A DNA stretch of 64,000 nucleotides, from contig JACGCK010000014.1 of the NCBI GenBank assembly GCA_014925825.1, positions 62,001-126,000 of the forward strand. Direction: 5' to 3'. Positions 44,780 through 55,862 of this stretch are shown in pieces. The notes beneath the pieces were generated by a model. That model saw only the letters and a list, made by a program, of their open reading frames with translations. It searched no databases and was not told the DNA's origin. Position 1 is the stretch's first letter. Each line of letters opens with the position of its first letter. This DNA is from Pholiota molesta (lineage: Eukaryota > Basidiomycota > Agaricomycetes > Agaricales > Strophariaceae). The position numbers and the translations under genes are program-made.

Positions 44780-45019
44780 GGCGAGAAGATAATGATATGC
44801 TCTGAGGTCGCATATCGATCCAATGAGTAGGTGAATAAGCTGCGAACGATGGCACTTACTTGGAAAGTTATAAAAAAAGAGTCTGAAGACGAAGAGATTT
44901 ATTGGATAAGTTACGTAGGCCGACCTTCGAGGTTGGGATTAGCGCGCCGACTCCATACGTTCATGCGGAAATTGCGGTGCTTACCAGCAGCTACAGATAA
45001 GTGTGAGGGAATGTGAGGG

Positions 45020-45071
45020 ATCGTGTCAAACGATGCTGAAGAGTTGTAGGCATTTACACCAGCATTTTATA
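45020..45071 (-). promoter_or_regulatory. Promoter of secreted copy 3: TATA and palindrome
   Basis: On the minus strand TATAAA (45071-45066) precedes the palindrome at 45034-45020, which differs by one base from the 24.3 kb copy. Confidence 0.55.
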
Positions 45072-45597
45072 GCGATTTACTGGTGTCCGAATCGGGATAG
45101 TGTACATACAACAGTTCCCTCATCATTCTTGGCCCAATTTCAAATTTCAAATCGAGACCAATCGAATGATACCTCTACCTAGCAATCATATCAAAACTTC
45201 ATATATTGCCTGACTGTATCATCATAGATCCTCGTGTAGGTTTTAGATTTGCAGCACTTGCGTTCCAGCGCTAAGATACAGTCACTTAAAATGGTAAGGA
45301 ATGAGCATCTAGAACCAACGCCGGTCAACACCATCATCTTGGCAGAATCGATTCGATACGACCGCGTGTTCCGCGCTGCATTACATTATATTTCACCAGG
45401 ACCAGAACCCCCAAAAATATTGATTGCTATTTGTTTCGAAGAATACAATGCGAGATATCGGCACAATTTCGACTTGAGAGTGAGCGCGGCGGGATGTCAT
45501 CCATGTGGTATGGAGGTGTTTCAAACGGTGCCCATCGCTGGGAAAAGCGCATTTCAAATGATTTTTGTTCGATTCGTATTATTGGTGTCCGTAGTCG

Positions 45598-46060
45598 TCA
45601 GATATCTCTTATCGAAATGGTGAGTTTTGAGGATGTTGCGTTCTTGCTTATATGGGAAACAATTGGTTGGTCCGTGGCGACTTTGCGGTCACCTCCAGAT
45701 GTCGTTACGCTCCCGGCACTCTCGAGGCACTTGAGAGCGGCTACGAAGCAGGTTTTATGAATGCGAATGCAGGTTGCGCTCCTTTTCGCTCCCTCCAAAG
45801 TTTTCAAGACCCCAAAAAATCAGCTGAAAACTAGAACGATCCTTCGTCGAACCATCTTGGCAGTACGGTTTCAAGACATTTGGCTAGTAAATCATATGAT
45901 TTTTGGGACCTCCTCCATATATCTATAGTATCCGACTGAAGCAATGATAACGGTGGCGCCGTAGTCGCCGAGAAAATTATATCGCGTGATGGGTCTCAGC
46001 GTCGAGACTCGAGATTGTCGGCATGAATAAGAACATCACGCGCAGTCCCAGAAGGTCCCA
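45598..46060 (-). pseudogene. HET C-terminal relic in block B
   Basis: The minus-strand pieces HKTCFVAALKCLESAG and DQPIVSHISKN match PKTCFAVSLKCLESAG and QPIVFHINKN of the block A HET relic. No HET core motif remains. The relic ends where the deletion joins it to membrane-protein sequence. Confidence 0.65.
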
Positions 46061-46081
46061 GATGGGTGAGAGTGAGAGGCT

Positions 46082-46391
46082 CTATAGGCCGCATCCTCTA
46101 TGTATGCACCGACTCGCGTTTCCGACTATCGGTGAAGATAGACATGTGGATGGGAAGGTAGAAGTGAAGAGATGCGCGTCCAGGGAGACGAGGATGTATG
46201 AGATGGTGGCTCGGATACCCGACAGATTCGGATTGTTTGTTCGCCAAGCGATCATCCAGATGTTCGGATACGCCGCCGCGGCGACGTGGGCAGTGATGTT
46301 CAGCTGACCCGTATTGGCTTGTGTGAGTGCATATGTAATTAATGGACAAGAAGTCATCACATGGAGGGTTCGCCATCGAGGCTGTTGTCAA
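46082..46391 (-). pseudogene. N-terminal relic of the membrane-protein gene
   Basis: ASMANPPCDDFLSIN, then in another frame YALTQANTGQLNITAHVAA and NIWMIAWRTNNPNLSG, match the first 55 residues of the 468-residue membrane protein at 28-29.5 kb. It is frameshifted and has no membrane-spanning part. Confidence 0.75.
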
Positions 46392-47135
46392 GCATCCACC
46401 CTAATGAAGCACTCACATAGGAGATGAGATCAGTAGCTCGTTCGTTCTGAAGTGGAGGGAATGGCGGGAGAAAGGATTGGGCAGCCTAGAGAACCTATAT
46501 ACAGGGCCAGAAGACGTATGAAGTGGGATTCATTAAACAAGCGCCGGAGGTTATGTTGAGAAGGACTAGAAGAGACACCACGGCCGTTCCAACCTCGAGG
46601 TCACCGCACGCCACTTCCGATTATGAATGTTGTCAGATGTTGGTCGTCCGGCCAATCCTTCATCGAAGATAAGCGCTGAAGATTTACCTTCGAAGATAGA
46701 ATAGCAAAATCAAGAGACTGTTGTCGCTCGAGTTCAGCGTCGTGGTCAACACATTGTTCAAATACCGAGCTTTTCTGGATCCCTGTGGCCCGAGTTCTCT
46801 CACTTTTAGACACTCCTTCGACATAGACAATATTCACAGGAAGTCGTTGACAGCTGGAATGTTCGGGCAGCCGGATGTCCAATATTCATACCGATGATGA
46901 TGTATCACCGACAAACGCTACTCGTAGTAACACTGCCATGTATGATAATCTAAATCAACCAGCAGATCCATATAGGGATCAGAATCGGGATAACCAAGCC
47001 CCGAGTATTGAGATAGCACCGCTGTGTTGCGTACAGAACCCCAGAGTTGAGGCAGCAGAGAGCCAGCAGTTCACGAGAGAAATGTTCTCATCAGCCAGTT
47101 TGCTGGAAGGTGGACACCACAACCAAGGGTTGTGT

Positions 47136-48595
47136 CAGTAACAAGAGCCGCGAGCCGCATAACGCACTTCGTTCCTAGCTAAGCACTGACCTGGAGCCGT
47201 TTCGTAGCGACGCTCACCAAGTCGACGTCGCGTCCAACCACTGTTCTCGCGTCTCTGCTTTCCGCATTTCCTCATACACGTAGCCACCCAAATGAAGATC
47301 GATAGTCCATCGATGTTATTCCACGTCACACATCGACCTGAATGCCGCACGCGGTTGTGGTCTGTAGCTCCAGGCTCGACTCAATCAGTGGTGAGTCTAT
47401 GATCATCTGCTAGACTCCTGAAGCGAAATGTGCACTCAATTTAATGGGATGTACGTCTGGGTTGTTGCGGCGTAAGCAAGAAGCGCAGCAGCCATTGCCA
47501 ACAGGCCAGCAGCAGCGTCGGAATTTGCCGCCTTCAACACGTGATGAGCTTTTCTGTCCTTTCCCCCCCCCCCCCCCCCCTCAGGGACTGAGCTGGAGCT
47601 CGGAGGCCTGAGGTCTCCCGTATCTAGCTAGCTTTTAAAGATGAAGCTTTTCAATGACAAGATGTACATGTTTTGTTAAAACACACATCCCTCTTGAGCG
47701 AAGCCCAAAGTTACCTGCAAACCGCCTTCCGGATCTACGACCCATTCGTAAAACCATATCCATCATCATTTTTTTCATGCGCCGCTCTCGCGCATAGCTC
47801 GCGCTCTGCATTAGATATTCGGGTCCCGTTCTGTTGATATCATATATACCTATGTTAGCGAAGTGATCAATTAGCTCTCATAAACAGTTGAACGTTCGAA
47901 AGCGACTAACTAAAAGAGTACAAGAGAAAGTACACAAGGGCGATTGTTCGAAAGCAAGCGCAACCGAAATTTTTAGGGAGAATATGTGTTCGAGTATGCT
48001 TCATTCATTAGAAGTGGCTGAAACGACAGGCTTGAGAATCAAAGCACTCCACCGCCGTAGGAAGGACGAGTCATTCCTCTAATTTGGGTAGCATCGATGA
48101 TTAGCTTGTTAGCATCCCAGTGAGGGACAGGGTCCGGCCAATCAAACAGAATCGATATGAAGAAGCGAGACCATGGGAACAACCCTGAAAAAAGTGTTCC
48201 CAATCCCCTTCATGTCTTCGAAGAAACGCGCAATGAACGAACGAGAGGAAAACGCAATCAAGAAACGCTCTCAATACAGGGAATTCAGGCCCCGTCCAGA
48301 GGGGGGTCAAGACAATCCATACACCGATGCTCAGCATGCGCATGAGCCGCCGGGTCCAATGAGGACTGATCCACGCGTTGCGCAACAAGCACAACGCCAT
48401 GGAAAATTAACATCCAGAACTACAGTCAATGAAAATGAGTTCTGAATTCAACGACCTCGACGAGTAGCCCCGTAGTGACTTTATCCATGAATATGCGGCG
48501 CGGGTGGGAGCGACGTACGAACGTTCCGCCTTAGGGTGGAATAGAGACCAAGGCGCTCCAACCTACCATCGAAGAGCGCCATTGGTGCTGGCCAT
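47136..48595. other. Intergenic, with 18-C homopolymer
   Basis: No gene recognised. A run of 18 C lies at 47563-47580, just after CTTTCTGTCCTTT-like sequence; its length may be unreliable in assembly. Lys/Arg-rich short frames at 47,888-48,445 show no domain. Confidence 0.5.
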
Positions 48596-49213
48596 ATGGC
48601 CAAACACTTTGGCTGGACAGTCGAGGCACAGCAGGGCTTGACGTTTACTCCGATGGAAGTCAGATCCTATTCCACCCTCATATCGAAGGCTAAACATTCT
48701 GCTAGCAATCCCACCTGGCCGGTGGAGGACACACCTCCTCTACTGATTGCGAGGTCATTGTGTGAACCTACTCGACAGGATTCGTCGCCATCAGGGAGTT
48801 GGTGTGACCCATTCTCGACGCTCGACGACGAAGCGCTCGCAGCATCGTTGGGTCGCTTAGATGAGTATTTTGCTGCGAACCCTCGCTTGATATTTGTGCC
48901 GCCCGACGTCGATCAGCTTTCATCACCTTCGCACTCGACATTTGGCGCCTGCATGGCGATATATCAGCAAAGTCATACTATGAACAATATGGAAGACTAC
49001 TCACAGTCTATCCATTCCAACACTGCGCTCCTATTCTCGCCATCCTCTTCTTCATCGCAGTCGCTCCCTAGTGATGCTTGGCTGCCAATTACTGATCCTA
49101 CGGCTAGGCACAGATACAAGCCAATTGTTGATGCCGTCCTCCAGTGGGATGTCGCCATCGTTGTCGGTGCCCATGTCGTGGAATCACCAAAATCCTTCGC
49201 CGACATACATTGA
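48596..49213 (+). CDS. Hypothetical protein, 205 residues
   Basis: The frame from MAKHFGWTVEAQQGLTF to SPKSFADIH has a balanced composition, an acidic central part (DDEALAASLGRLDEYF) and a Ser-rich stretch (FSPSSSSSQSL). There is no signal peptide, membrane segment or domain I recognise. It may continue by splicing into frames downstream of 49,213. It could also be fortuitous; the length and composition give moderate support only. Confidence 0.35.
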   Translation: MAKHFGWTVEAQQGLTFTPMEVRSYSTLISKAKHSASNPTWPVEDTPPLLIARSLCEPTRQDSSPSGSWCDPFSTLDDEALAASLGRLDEYFAANPRLIFVPPDVDQLSSPSHSTFGACMAIYQQSHTMNNMEDYSQSIHSNTALLFSPSSSSSQSLPSDAWLPITDPTARHRYKPIVDAVLQWDVAIVVGAHVVESPKSFADIH

Positions 49214-51582
49214 CTTCGTTCTTGCTTTCGCCATTGCCATCGTCGTCGAGTCTTTGTTCCGTGTATCGCTCCCAGGTACGAGTGAAAAAAGTACAAGAGG
49301 CCATCATCTGTGGTGCGTCACGTACGCTCTATAATCCTAATACTTCCTGTACTATCGTCGAGAGATCCGAAGTCCGAGCTGGGCGATCTGGTGCTACGCT
49401 GGTGCTACGGGCAAGATGGCGAGAGGCATCATGTTTCCTCCAAGAATGTCAATAAGTTCGAGGAGGAGGCGTACAATGAAGCTGTGGAGGAGTATAGGCT
49501 GTGGGTTTAGGAAAGGTGGTTGTCGAAGACGTGCGGAGTATACGAGGGGAGCATATCAATGGAACGACGAAAGACGTTCAGAATTCTGCCGCGGTTCTGT
49601 CGAAGATCGTCCGGCCCGGGACATCGTGCAGTCTAAGTCTATATCCAGACCCTGCGTATAATTTTCGCAAAGAGTATATGGTACGCGCTTTTTATCCAGC
49701 AATATTTCTATTCAAATGCAGCGGCCGATTCCTATTTATCGCTGTCATAATTGTTGAATATTCACCACAGCATTCACCAACTAAATATATTATTAGACCA
49801 ATCCGTGAATGATAATTGAATGAATTTTTTTCTTAGTCAGGCAAGTCGTGAATTGTAAAAAAAGATGTTTGCCGCAGTCTTGTGTCTGTATCTGAAATCA
49901 ATGAATGGTGCTGGTGGCAGTCGTCCTCAGAAACCCAAGTCACGGAATTAACGGAATCGCGAACTGTCACGCCGTGACATTAAAGTCTGCCATTTCTCTG
50001 TAACTCGTTCGACGACGATGTCCCGTTCCCCATTCAACCCATCCATTCAACCGCACGGAATCCTACGATGATAAGACAGCTCGATCTGATGGCTACCTAG
50101 CAGCAATAAAGCTCCACCCAATTGAAGAGCTGCACGAATCCACGATGCGCGCCCAAAATGCGCAGAAATTGCCTGGAGGACGACCGACTCTCATTGCGTT
50201 CATACCCAGGACGTAAGAATTGGTGCGATATTCCGAGCTTGACTATGTCTATTGAGAACGACTGATTCATGTTGGAATCAGTCGTCGTCACTACGAGGCG
50301 TACGAGACCTAGGCCTAGCTGTGCTTGAATGTCGTCATGTCGAATCTTCCACTCATAATCGTGAACGCCAAAATTCTTGAAGAGAGACATGCTGAGAAAA
50401 TTTAAGGCCGGTGACTGGTGCCGTACAGTGGACGTGACAGCCACGGCGGAGAGCCTCACCCGATCGCAGGCCGTGACTTGGGCATTTGAGCCCAACTCCC
50501 TGCCACCTCCCGGGCGCAGGACACTAATTCGACCTCTTCTTCGGCAGAGTGATACCTGACAATGCGATATCGCGCCCTCGGAGCCCCTAGCACTCGCCGT
50601 TTGGCATAGACGTACGAGGAATGGGTCGATCCACCTCCAGAACTGAAGCCACACCCAAGGCGATTGCATACGGAAAAGGCGCTGGCGGAGGAGCTCGATT
50701 TGCATTTTCAGGCCTTATTTGACGAGGTACGAAATCTGGCTACTTCTGTTCCTCAGGAGACTAGTAATCGTTGCAGGCTGGCTCGAAAACTGTGATGGCC
50801 ACCGAGTGCAACATCGTATAGAGAGCGAAGAATCAAACTCGATAGAGGTATCACTGGCCAGACTTCTTCTCGTCGAGGGCGAAGGCGAAAATATGCACCC
50901 ATTTGTTCATCTTCTCGGCTAGAGATGCCATCGTATGCGCTGTCGTTCTGACTGACCGCAATTCAATCTTGGCCGACCCAGCTTACACCACTTCTCAATG
51001 GTCAGTCAGCTCTTCATCAGTGCGGACTGCTTTGACTTACCCTGCAGATTCCTCTGCCATCTCGACACTTTTGCGAAGACCCCCGTCTCTAGTTGCTCCC
51101 ATCTCCGATGCTGGAGCAGTTTCAGGAACTCTGTACAGGTCCTCCTGGTACGCATTAATGCCACCTTCAGCGCTATAAAAATGATCAGATCTCTTTCTAT
51201 AGTTGCAGTGGGGAGTAACTTACATCACGGACTTGTTGAGAGCTATGACCATAGCATGCGCCGTTTTCCATATCGGCGAAAGTTCTGGGGTTCCCTCGTT
51301 CGCACTATGGATCGCGCAGCCTTACTTGTAGCAGCTGGACGAAGAACACAACGGAATTAATTCACAGTTGAATGCCTTCAACGGGAGGAGGAGACGCGTG
51401 GATTCAGACGGCGCTTGCAAGTTGCAGCCAATGACAGGCTGTATGGAATAGCCGGCTCGGGTTCTGCCGGTTCCTTTGTTATCGAGTCGACCCTGGATTG
51501 AACCCAACTCTCTCCTCTCATTGCTACCGACCACGATGGCAAATCAGATTATCGGCTATCTTTCCTTCATCTCTCTCTCTCG
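49214..51582. other. No supported gene
   Basis: The longest frame is 50705-50097 minus (about 200 residues, rich in Arg and Ser, with a DYEWKIRHDDIQAQLGLGLV segment). The segment looks protein-like but no family is recognised. 49,640-49,900 is AT-rich. The stretch up to 51,582 should hold the promoter of the following gene. Confidence 0.4.
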
Positions 51583-53246
51583 ATGGACCTTCATGCTGCG
51601 ACCAAGCTAGCAAACGACCCAAACGTTGCAGTGGCTCTCGCTGCATCCCAGTATCTCGCCTCTAATCCGTTTATCGCCTACCGCTTCTCTGAACCTCCCA
51701 CCCTAGAATACACGAACCTCCCAACACGGCTGACAAGCCTGTGCACGACCCCCGAACTACTTCGCAACCTCCTCGACGCCCTGGTCGCGGTATCTGCGAC
51801 GAGAGCGCCTGCCGGTAATGAGAGCATAGCGTGTGCGCTCCGCCTCGATCCGGACCACCCCACGCGCCCGTCCGTCGAGCTCATCTTGTCGAGCCATGAG
51901 CCAGTGCGGAGGGGAACGGTACGCCATCTCAGGAAGATATGGAAGCAAATGCTCGCGATTTCTGCGGTCCCAAACAAGCGAAACACAGAGCGTGGCGCCT
52001 TCCTGCATTTGTTGGTAACGTTTCGATATATGGTGTATATACACACACTGCACAAACTACGCGGCGATTTTGCGATGCATATGGAGGTGATAGACTGCTG
52101 GAAGGGTGATAATATTGCAGATAACGGTGAGCTCTCGGTTCATGGATGCGGGGATGACGCACACATTCGAGAGCTGTTGGTTGAGACTTTGCTCTATCTG
52201 GAGCGTTGCAGGAGTGCATTTGCACGGATGAGAGAAGACGACCAGGTTCCCAAAACGTCTGATTTCAAACAGTGAAGACGTTTTGGCCGTCATTGCGGCC
52301 ATGGAACTTGGTAGCCAAGTAGCGAATAAGCTCCTTCGCAACACTGTTCCTTTGCAAGTGCTATCGATGCGCTGGCTTGGCTGTATGTTATATCAACCCT
52401 CGTTGCAATCTTAGCTAATACTGGAACAATAGCGAAAGACATACTCAGAAATGCCTTCCAGAGCATCACCTCGCTCCCTCGTCACATTGTCGAGCTTCTC
52501 CACTTTTCCATGAACCACATGGAAAGTCTCCATACGCACACTCTACTTCTCACCCTCGTCTCTCCGGTGTCTGTTACACCACATGTCCCGTGGCCTCAGA
52601 CAAAACAGACATGGGAAAGGATACGGGAGCATATCTTGAAGGGTAGAAGTACGTGCATATTATATTATCTAGCTAACGCAAGTGAAGGTTGATATCATAT
52701 CTATCGCTCATAGATACTACAGCATCCGCGCGGGCTCGCCATGACCTAGAGGACTTCCTCCCATCGCCCGACAGCCTCGCCGTGTATCCAGAGCTCACCC
52801 TCGTCACATACCTGCACGCGCTGCATTTCCAGCCCATGAACGCTCCCACCGCTTCGGCGTCCTCCATACCGCCCGCTCCCGCGCATCCTCCGCATCCCCA
52901 ACCGTTCAACTACATCGCGGTCACCGCGCCGCCCTGCGCGCCCTCCGCCCTGTGGATCGACGCGTACAACGCGCGCCACGCCCACCGCGGGGACGGGCTG
53001 CGCTTCGACATCGCGCTGGCGCCATACGTGCACTGGAACACCGCAGGCGCCGGACGGCGTGGCTGGCGGTGGGTGCCGCTGCCTGCTGTTCCCGGCAACG
53101 TCGTTGATGGTGTGGAGGCGAATGCGGGTGCGGCCATGCGTGTCTTTGGACGCGGAGGGCGCGGGGCGGAGGAGAGGATCGTGGGTGCGGCGTGGGACGC
53201 GTATGCGATGATGGCTGGGGGATGCCCTTTCCCCCGAAACCTGTAG
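51583..53246 (+). CDS. OTT_1508-type deaminase-like fungal protein (degenerate site)
   Basis: The N-terminal exon(s) from MDLHAATKLANDPNVAVALA run to about 52,250. The next coding piece (EDVLAVIAAMELGSQVANKL, to 52382) is in another frame, so an unrecognised intron or a frameshift lies near 52,250-52,275. Exons 52433-52648 and 52714-53246 then join in phase. The last exon has VYPELTLVTYLHALHFQ and, after a Pro/Ala linker, YIAVTAPPCAPSALWIDAYN. This spacing resembles the H-x-E ... P-C-x-x-C zinc motifs of OTT_1508-like deaminases common in basidiomycetes. The first His and second Cys are not present, so catalysis is doubtful. The family call comes from pattern memory. Confidence 0.5.
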
Positions 53247-53451
53247 GGAAAGTGGGCAGGCGGAACTCGGTGTTTGGTGCGCAGAAAATATGGGCCCTGA
53301 GGCCTGAGATCTGAGACCCGATGATGGGATGTAGGTTATCTCTGTCTCGTACTATCGGTATCCAATATTCACTGTACATGACTCTCGTGAAAATGTACTA
53401 TCATCATTCAATCAGGCCACTCAGATACCTGGATCTACTCCGTCAAATAGA

Positions 53452-54402
53452 TCATCCCTCTGTCCTGCTAGCAAGCCCCTGACCGAATGCGCCTCCCGCA
53501 GGCGCAGCGGTTGTCCCAGCATCGACAGGCAAGATGACGCCCGTCATCCAACGTGCTTGGTCGCTTGCTAGGAACCGCACCGCACATCCGCAATCCCATC
53601 CGTTCCCTTCCGTCTTGAGGAGACTGCGATTCACCCGAGCAGCTCTGGTGCTCTCTGATATCCCGCCGACATAGATCATCGGCGTGTACAGCATACCTGA
53701 TGGGATGAAAAGCACATTGTCAGTATGTAAATTATGTTTCTGAATAAAAAAGAAAAACGCACCAGGACAAACACAGTTCACTCGAATGCTGCTCGGGGCG
53801 TGGTGTACCGCCATCGCGCGCGTCATGTTGATGATCGCGCCTTTGCTGGTGGGATACAGCAGCATCGGCACGCCGCCCATCAGCCCCGCGACGCTCGCGA
53901 TGTTCACGATACTGCCCCGCCCCGCGATCGGATGCAGCGCGTTGCGCTCCATGGCGGGCACCGCATATTTGGTCATGAGCACCATACTGGTGACGTTGAC
54001 CTCGAGGCCCTTCGCCCACTTTTCGGGATCGACGCCCACGGCGGTACCTTCCGGCCCCGCGACGCCGACGTTGTTCACCAGGATATCGAGGCGGCCGTAC
54101 GTGGCGAGCGCGATGTCCACGGCGCGCTTGCAGTCCTGCTCCTTCGTGACGTCGCCTTGCACGGCGGTGGCTTTGCCCGCGCCGAACTCGTCCGCGATCA
54201 GGGACACGGTGGCTTCTGCCCAGTCGAGGGTCATGTCGAGGCAGACGACGTGCGCGCCGGCCTCCGCTAGGAGGATCGAGGCGGCGCGCCCATTTCCGAT
54301 CCCGTTTGCCCTCGATCCAGCGCCGGTGACGATGGCCACTCTGCCATGCAGTGACTGCGAAGGGCGGGGAGGGATTTGGAAGTCGTTAGCGGGTGAAGAC
54401 AT
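53452..54402 (-). CDS. Short-chain dehydrogenase/reductase (SDR)
   Basis: A Rossmann-fold NAD(P)-dependent oxidoreductase. Starting MSSPANDFQIPPRPSQSLHG, it has VAIVTGAGSRANGIGNGRAA (TGxxx...GxG cofactor loop), CLDMTLDW after strand 2 (an acidic residue that favours NAD), DILVNNVGVAG (NNxG), SIVNIASVAG (catalytic Ser) and LYPTSKG (YxxxK). A 66-bp intron (53762-53697), open in frame, removes the Phe-rich insert so that NCVCPG joins MLYTPMI. The C-terminus has FLASDQARWMTGVILPVDAG, typical of classical SDRs. About 295 residues after splicing. Substrate unknown. The gene is tail to tail with the deaminase-like gene (gap about 200 bases). Confidence 0.9.
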   Translation of the reverse strand: MSSPANDFQIPPRPSQSLHGRVAIVTGAGSRANGIGNGRAASILLAEAGAHVVCLDMTLDWAEATVSLIADEFGAGKATAVQGDVTKEQDCKRAVDIALATYGRLDILVNNVGVAGPEGTAVGVDPEKWAKGLEVNVTSMVLMTKYAVPAMERNALHPIAGRGSIVNIASVAGLMGGVPMLLYPTSKGAIINMTRAMAVHHAPSSIRVNCVCPGAFFFFIQKHNLHTDNVLFIPSGMLYTPMIYVGGISESTRAARVNRSLLKTEGNGWDCGCAVRFLASDQARWMTGVILPVDAGTTAAPAGGAFGQGLASRTEG

Positions 54403-54739
54403 TTGATGGAAGGTGCATACCTTGGTGTGTTCTCACTGCGAATCCTGGGTGAGAATTGGTTCTTATTGCGACGCTCGGCTTGGCGGGACTAGGTCACGGG
54501 ACGGGGGCGGGATTGATGGCGGGTGCAGGGTCAAATTACCATACGGCGTGAAAACGCGAAAAGTCGTAAGTAACTGACCTTTTGTTGTGTGTGGGGAGAT
54601 CATAGGATCATAGGTTAGCCCACCCCGAAGGGCAGGCTAACGTAGATACACCTAAAATGTGTGTAGTCAGCAGACAGTCAATGAACTGGGTTTACGCACA
54701 AAGTTGTTTTGATATTCGTGCGTACGGTGGGCTGAAGTT
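54403..54739. other. SDR promoter side, nothing recognised
   Basis: About 340 bases upstream of the SDR start on the minus strand. A CCCCGAAGGG palindrome lies near 54,624. Confidence 0.45.
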
Positions 54740-55358
54740 TCAAGGGGGTGGATGTGTCGACAGAGAGACCATTTTCGAGCTGAAATTTTACAGATCCAAG
54801 GTGTAAGTCAGTAGTGAATAGAGAAAAAACTAGATTTACACACCAATGTCTTGATTTCGAGTGCGAAACTGGATCAGAGAATCAGCAAAGGTGCGAAATA
54901 GCGGGTAAACACACGCAATGAGCACCTTGAGATGGACGCGGCCGCGATACGGATCCAGGGTCGGCCCCCACACATAGCACAACAGCCCATGCAGAATACA
55001 CATGACTGGCAGGCACTGCAGGAAGCAGGAGGGGACGATTTGATGCTGTCTCGTATTAGTTTTACTTTTGGGTGCTTTTTGATAGAAGTTTAGAATGTGC
55101 TTGTCCGCGTTCGCCGTTTACGGCGGAAGCCTAAAGTTAAATTTAGTATGTGGACGGAAACCCAGCATCCATAACTTACCTTATGTACTAGCTGCGAATC
55201 GTCTTCACAAAAGTCCTAGAATTTGATAAGAGTGATCAGTATACAACTCATACAGTCAAAGAGGTAGAAGATATCAGCGTACTAGTCCATGGACATGTGG
55301 GAGATTACATAATATGACGATGGGCGAAGAAAATGGAACAATGTACCTCGGAGTTCAT
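54740..55358 (-). CDS. Hypothetical small protein with hydrophobic core, multi-exon
   Basis: Phase-compatible exons on the minus strand: 55358-55347 (MNSE), 55215-55180 (DFCEDDSQLVHK), and 55045 to about 54840 (HQIVPSCFLQCLPVMCILHG, then YVWGPTLDPYRGRVHLKVLI, then ACVYPLFRTFADSLIQFRT). The end depends on the donor used. GTAAAT gives a stop at 54740; GTGTAA lets the frame continue with LENGLSVDTSTPLKL toward about 54,640. Two hydrophobic stretches suggest membrane association. No family recognised. The start could lie farther up, in the tandem-repeat region. Confidence 0.4.
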
Positions 55359-55477
55359 TTTGTAATGCTGCGAGCTTGTTGCTACTGAAAACCAAATTTA
55401 ACAAAGTAAGAGTTTGTTGACCGAACACCCAAATGTTATTCCACTCACCGTGGGATCACTAGAAGTGCGTGTCAATG

Positions 55478-55750
55478 TCATAGTTTGCGGGAACTCCAAA
55501 TATCGACTCGGAATATCTGCAGGCAGAATCAGTATCGAATTAGGTATAAAACAAAATAGAAAGAGAACATGCCAATCCCATTGTCGTACTGCAGTCCGCG
55601 GGAAGTCCAAATGTCGACTCGGAATATCTGAAGGTATAATCCGCATTGAATTAGGTATAAAATAGAATAAAAAGAGAACATACCGATCCCATTGTTGTAT
55701 TGCAGTCCGCGGGAACTCCAAATGTCGACTTGGAATATCTGCAGGTAGAA
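55478..55750. repeat. 111-bp tandem repeat with splice-like borders, about 2.5 units
   Basis: The word GGAATATCTG/A begins at 55510, 55621 and 55732, giving a period of exactly 111 bases. On the minus strand each unit reads as an exon-like stretch (ATATTCC.AGTCGA.ATTTGGA.TTCC) preceded by CTGCAG or CTTCAG and followed by GTATGTTCTC or GCATGTTCTC. That is one exon plus one intron copied in tandem. As 111 is a multiple of three the whole is also open without splicing (55862-55398), starting with a signal-like MPYSSLCVRSLLCVVAFSIA. Confidence 0.75.
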
Positions 55751-55862
55751 ATTTCAAATAGCGCTGAGCGCTGACCACAGTTGTGACGGATGATAGGTTT
55801 ATGGCAATGGAAAACGCGACAACGCATAACAGAGAACGGACACACAACGATGAATACGGCAA

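Larger units (their letters stand above)
42555..47135. repeat. Segmental duplication block B (decayed copy of block A)
   Basis: Collinear with 20,918-34,790 but shortened by deletions. One joins sequence equivalent to about 21,850 with about 22,475 (inside the RS-tailed gene). Another, near 46,180, joins sequence equivalent to about 25,920 (HET relic) directly to about 29,295 (membrane-protein N-terminus). The LTR element is absent and its target site is uninterrupted. Most genes here are broken except the secreted gene at 44.1-44.8 kb. Confidence 0.8.

Noticed and set aside
53452..54402. Reading the SDR as one unspliced exon
   Set aside because: The insert with FFFFIQKHNLHTD between NCVCPG and MLYTPM has perfect GT-AG borders and breaks a conserved SDR region, so it is an intron that happens to be open.
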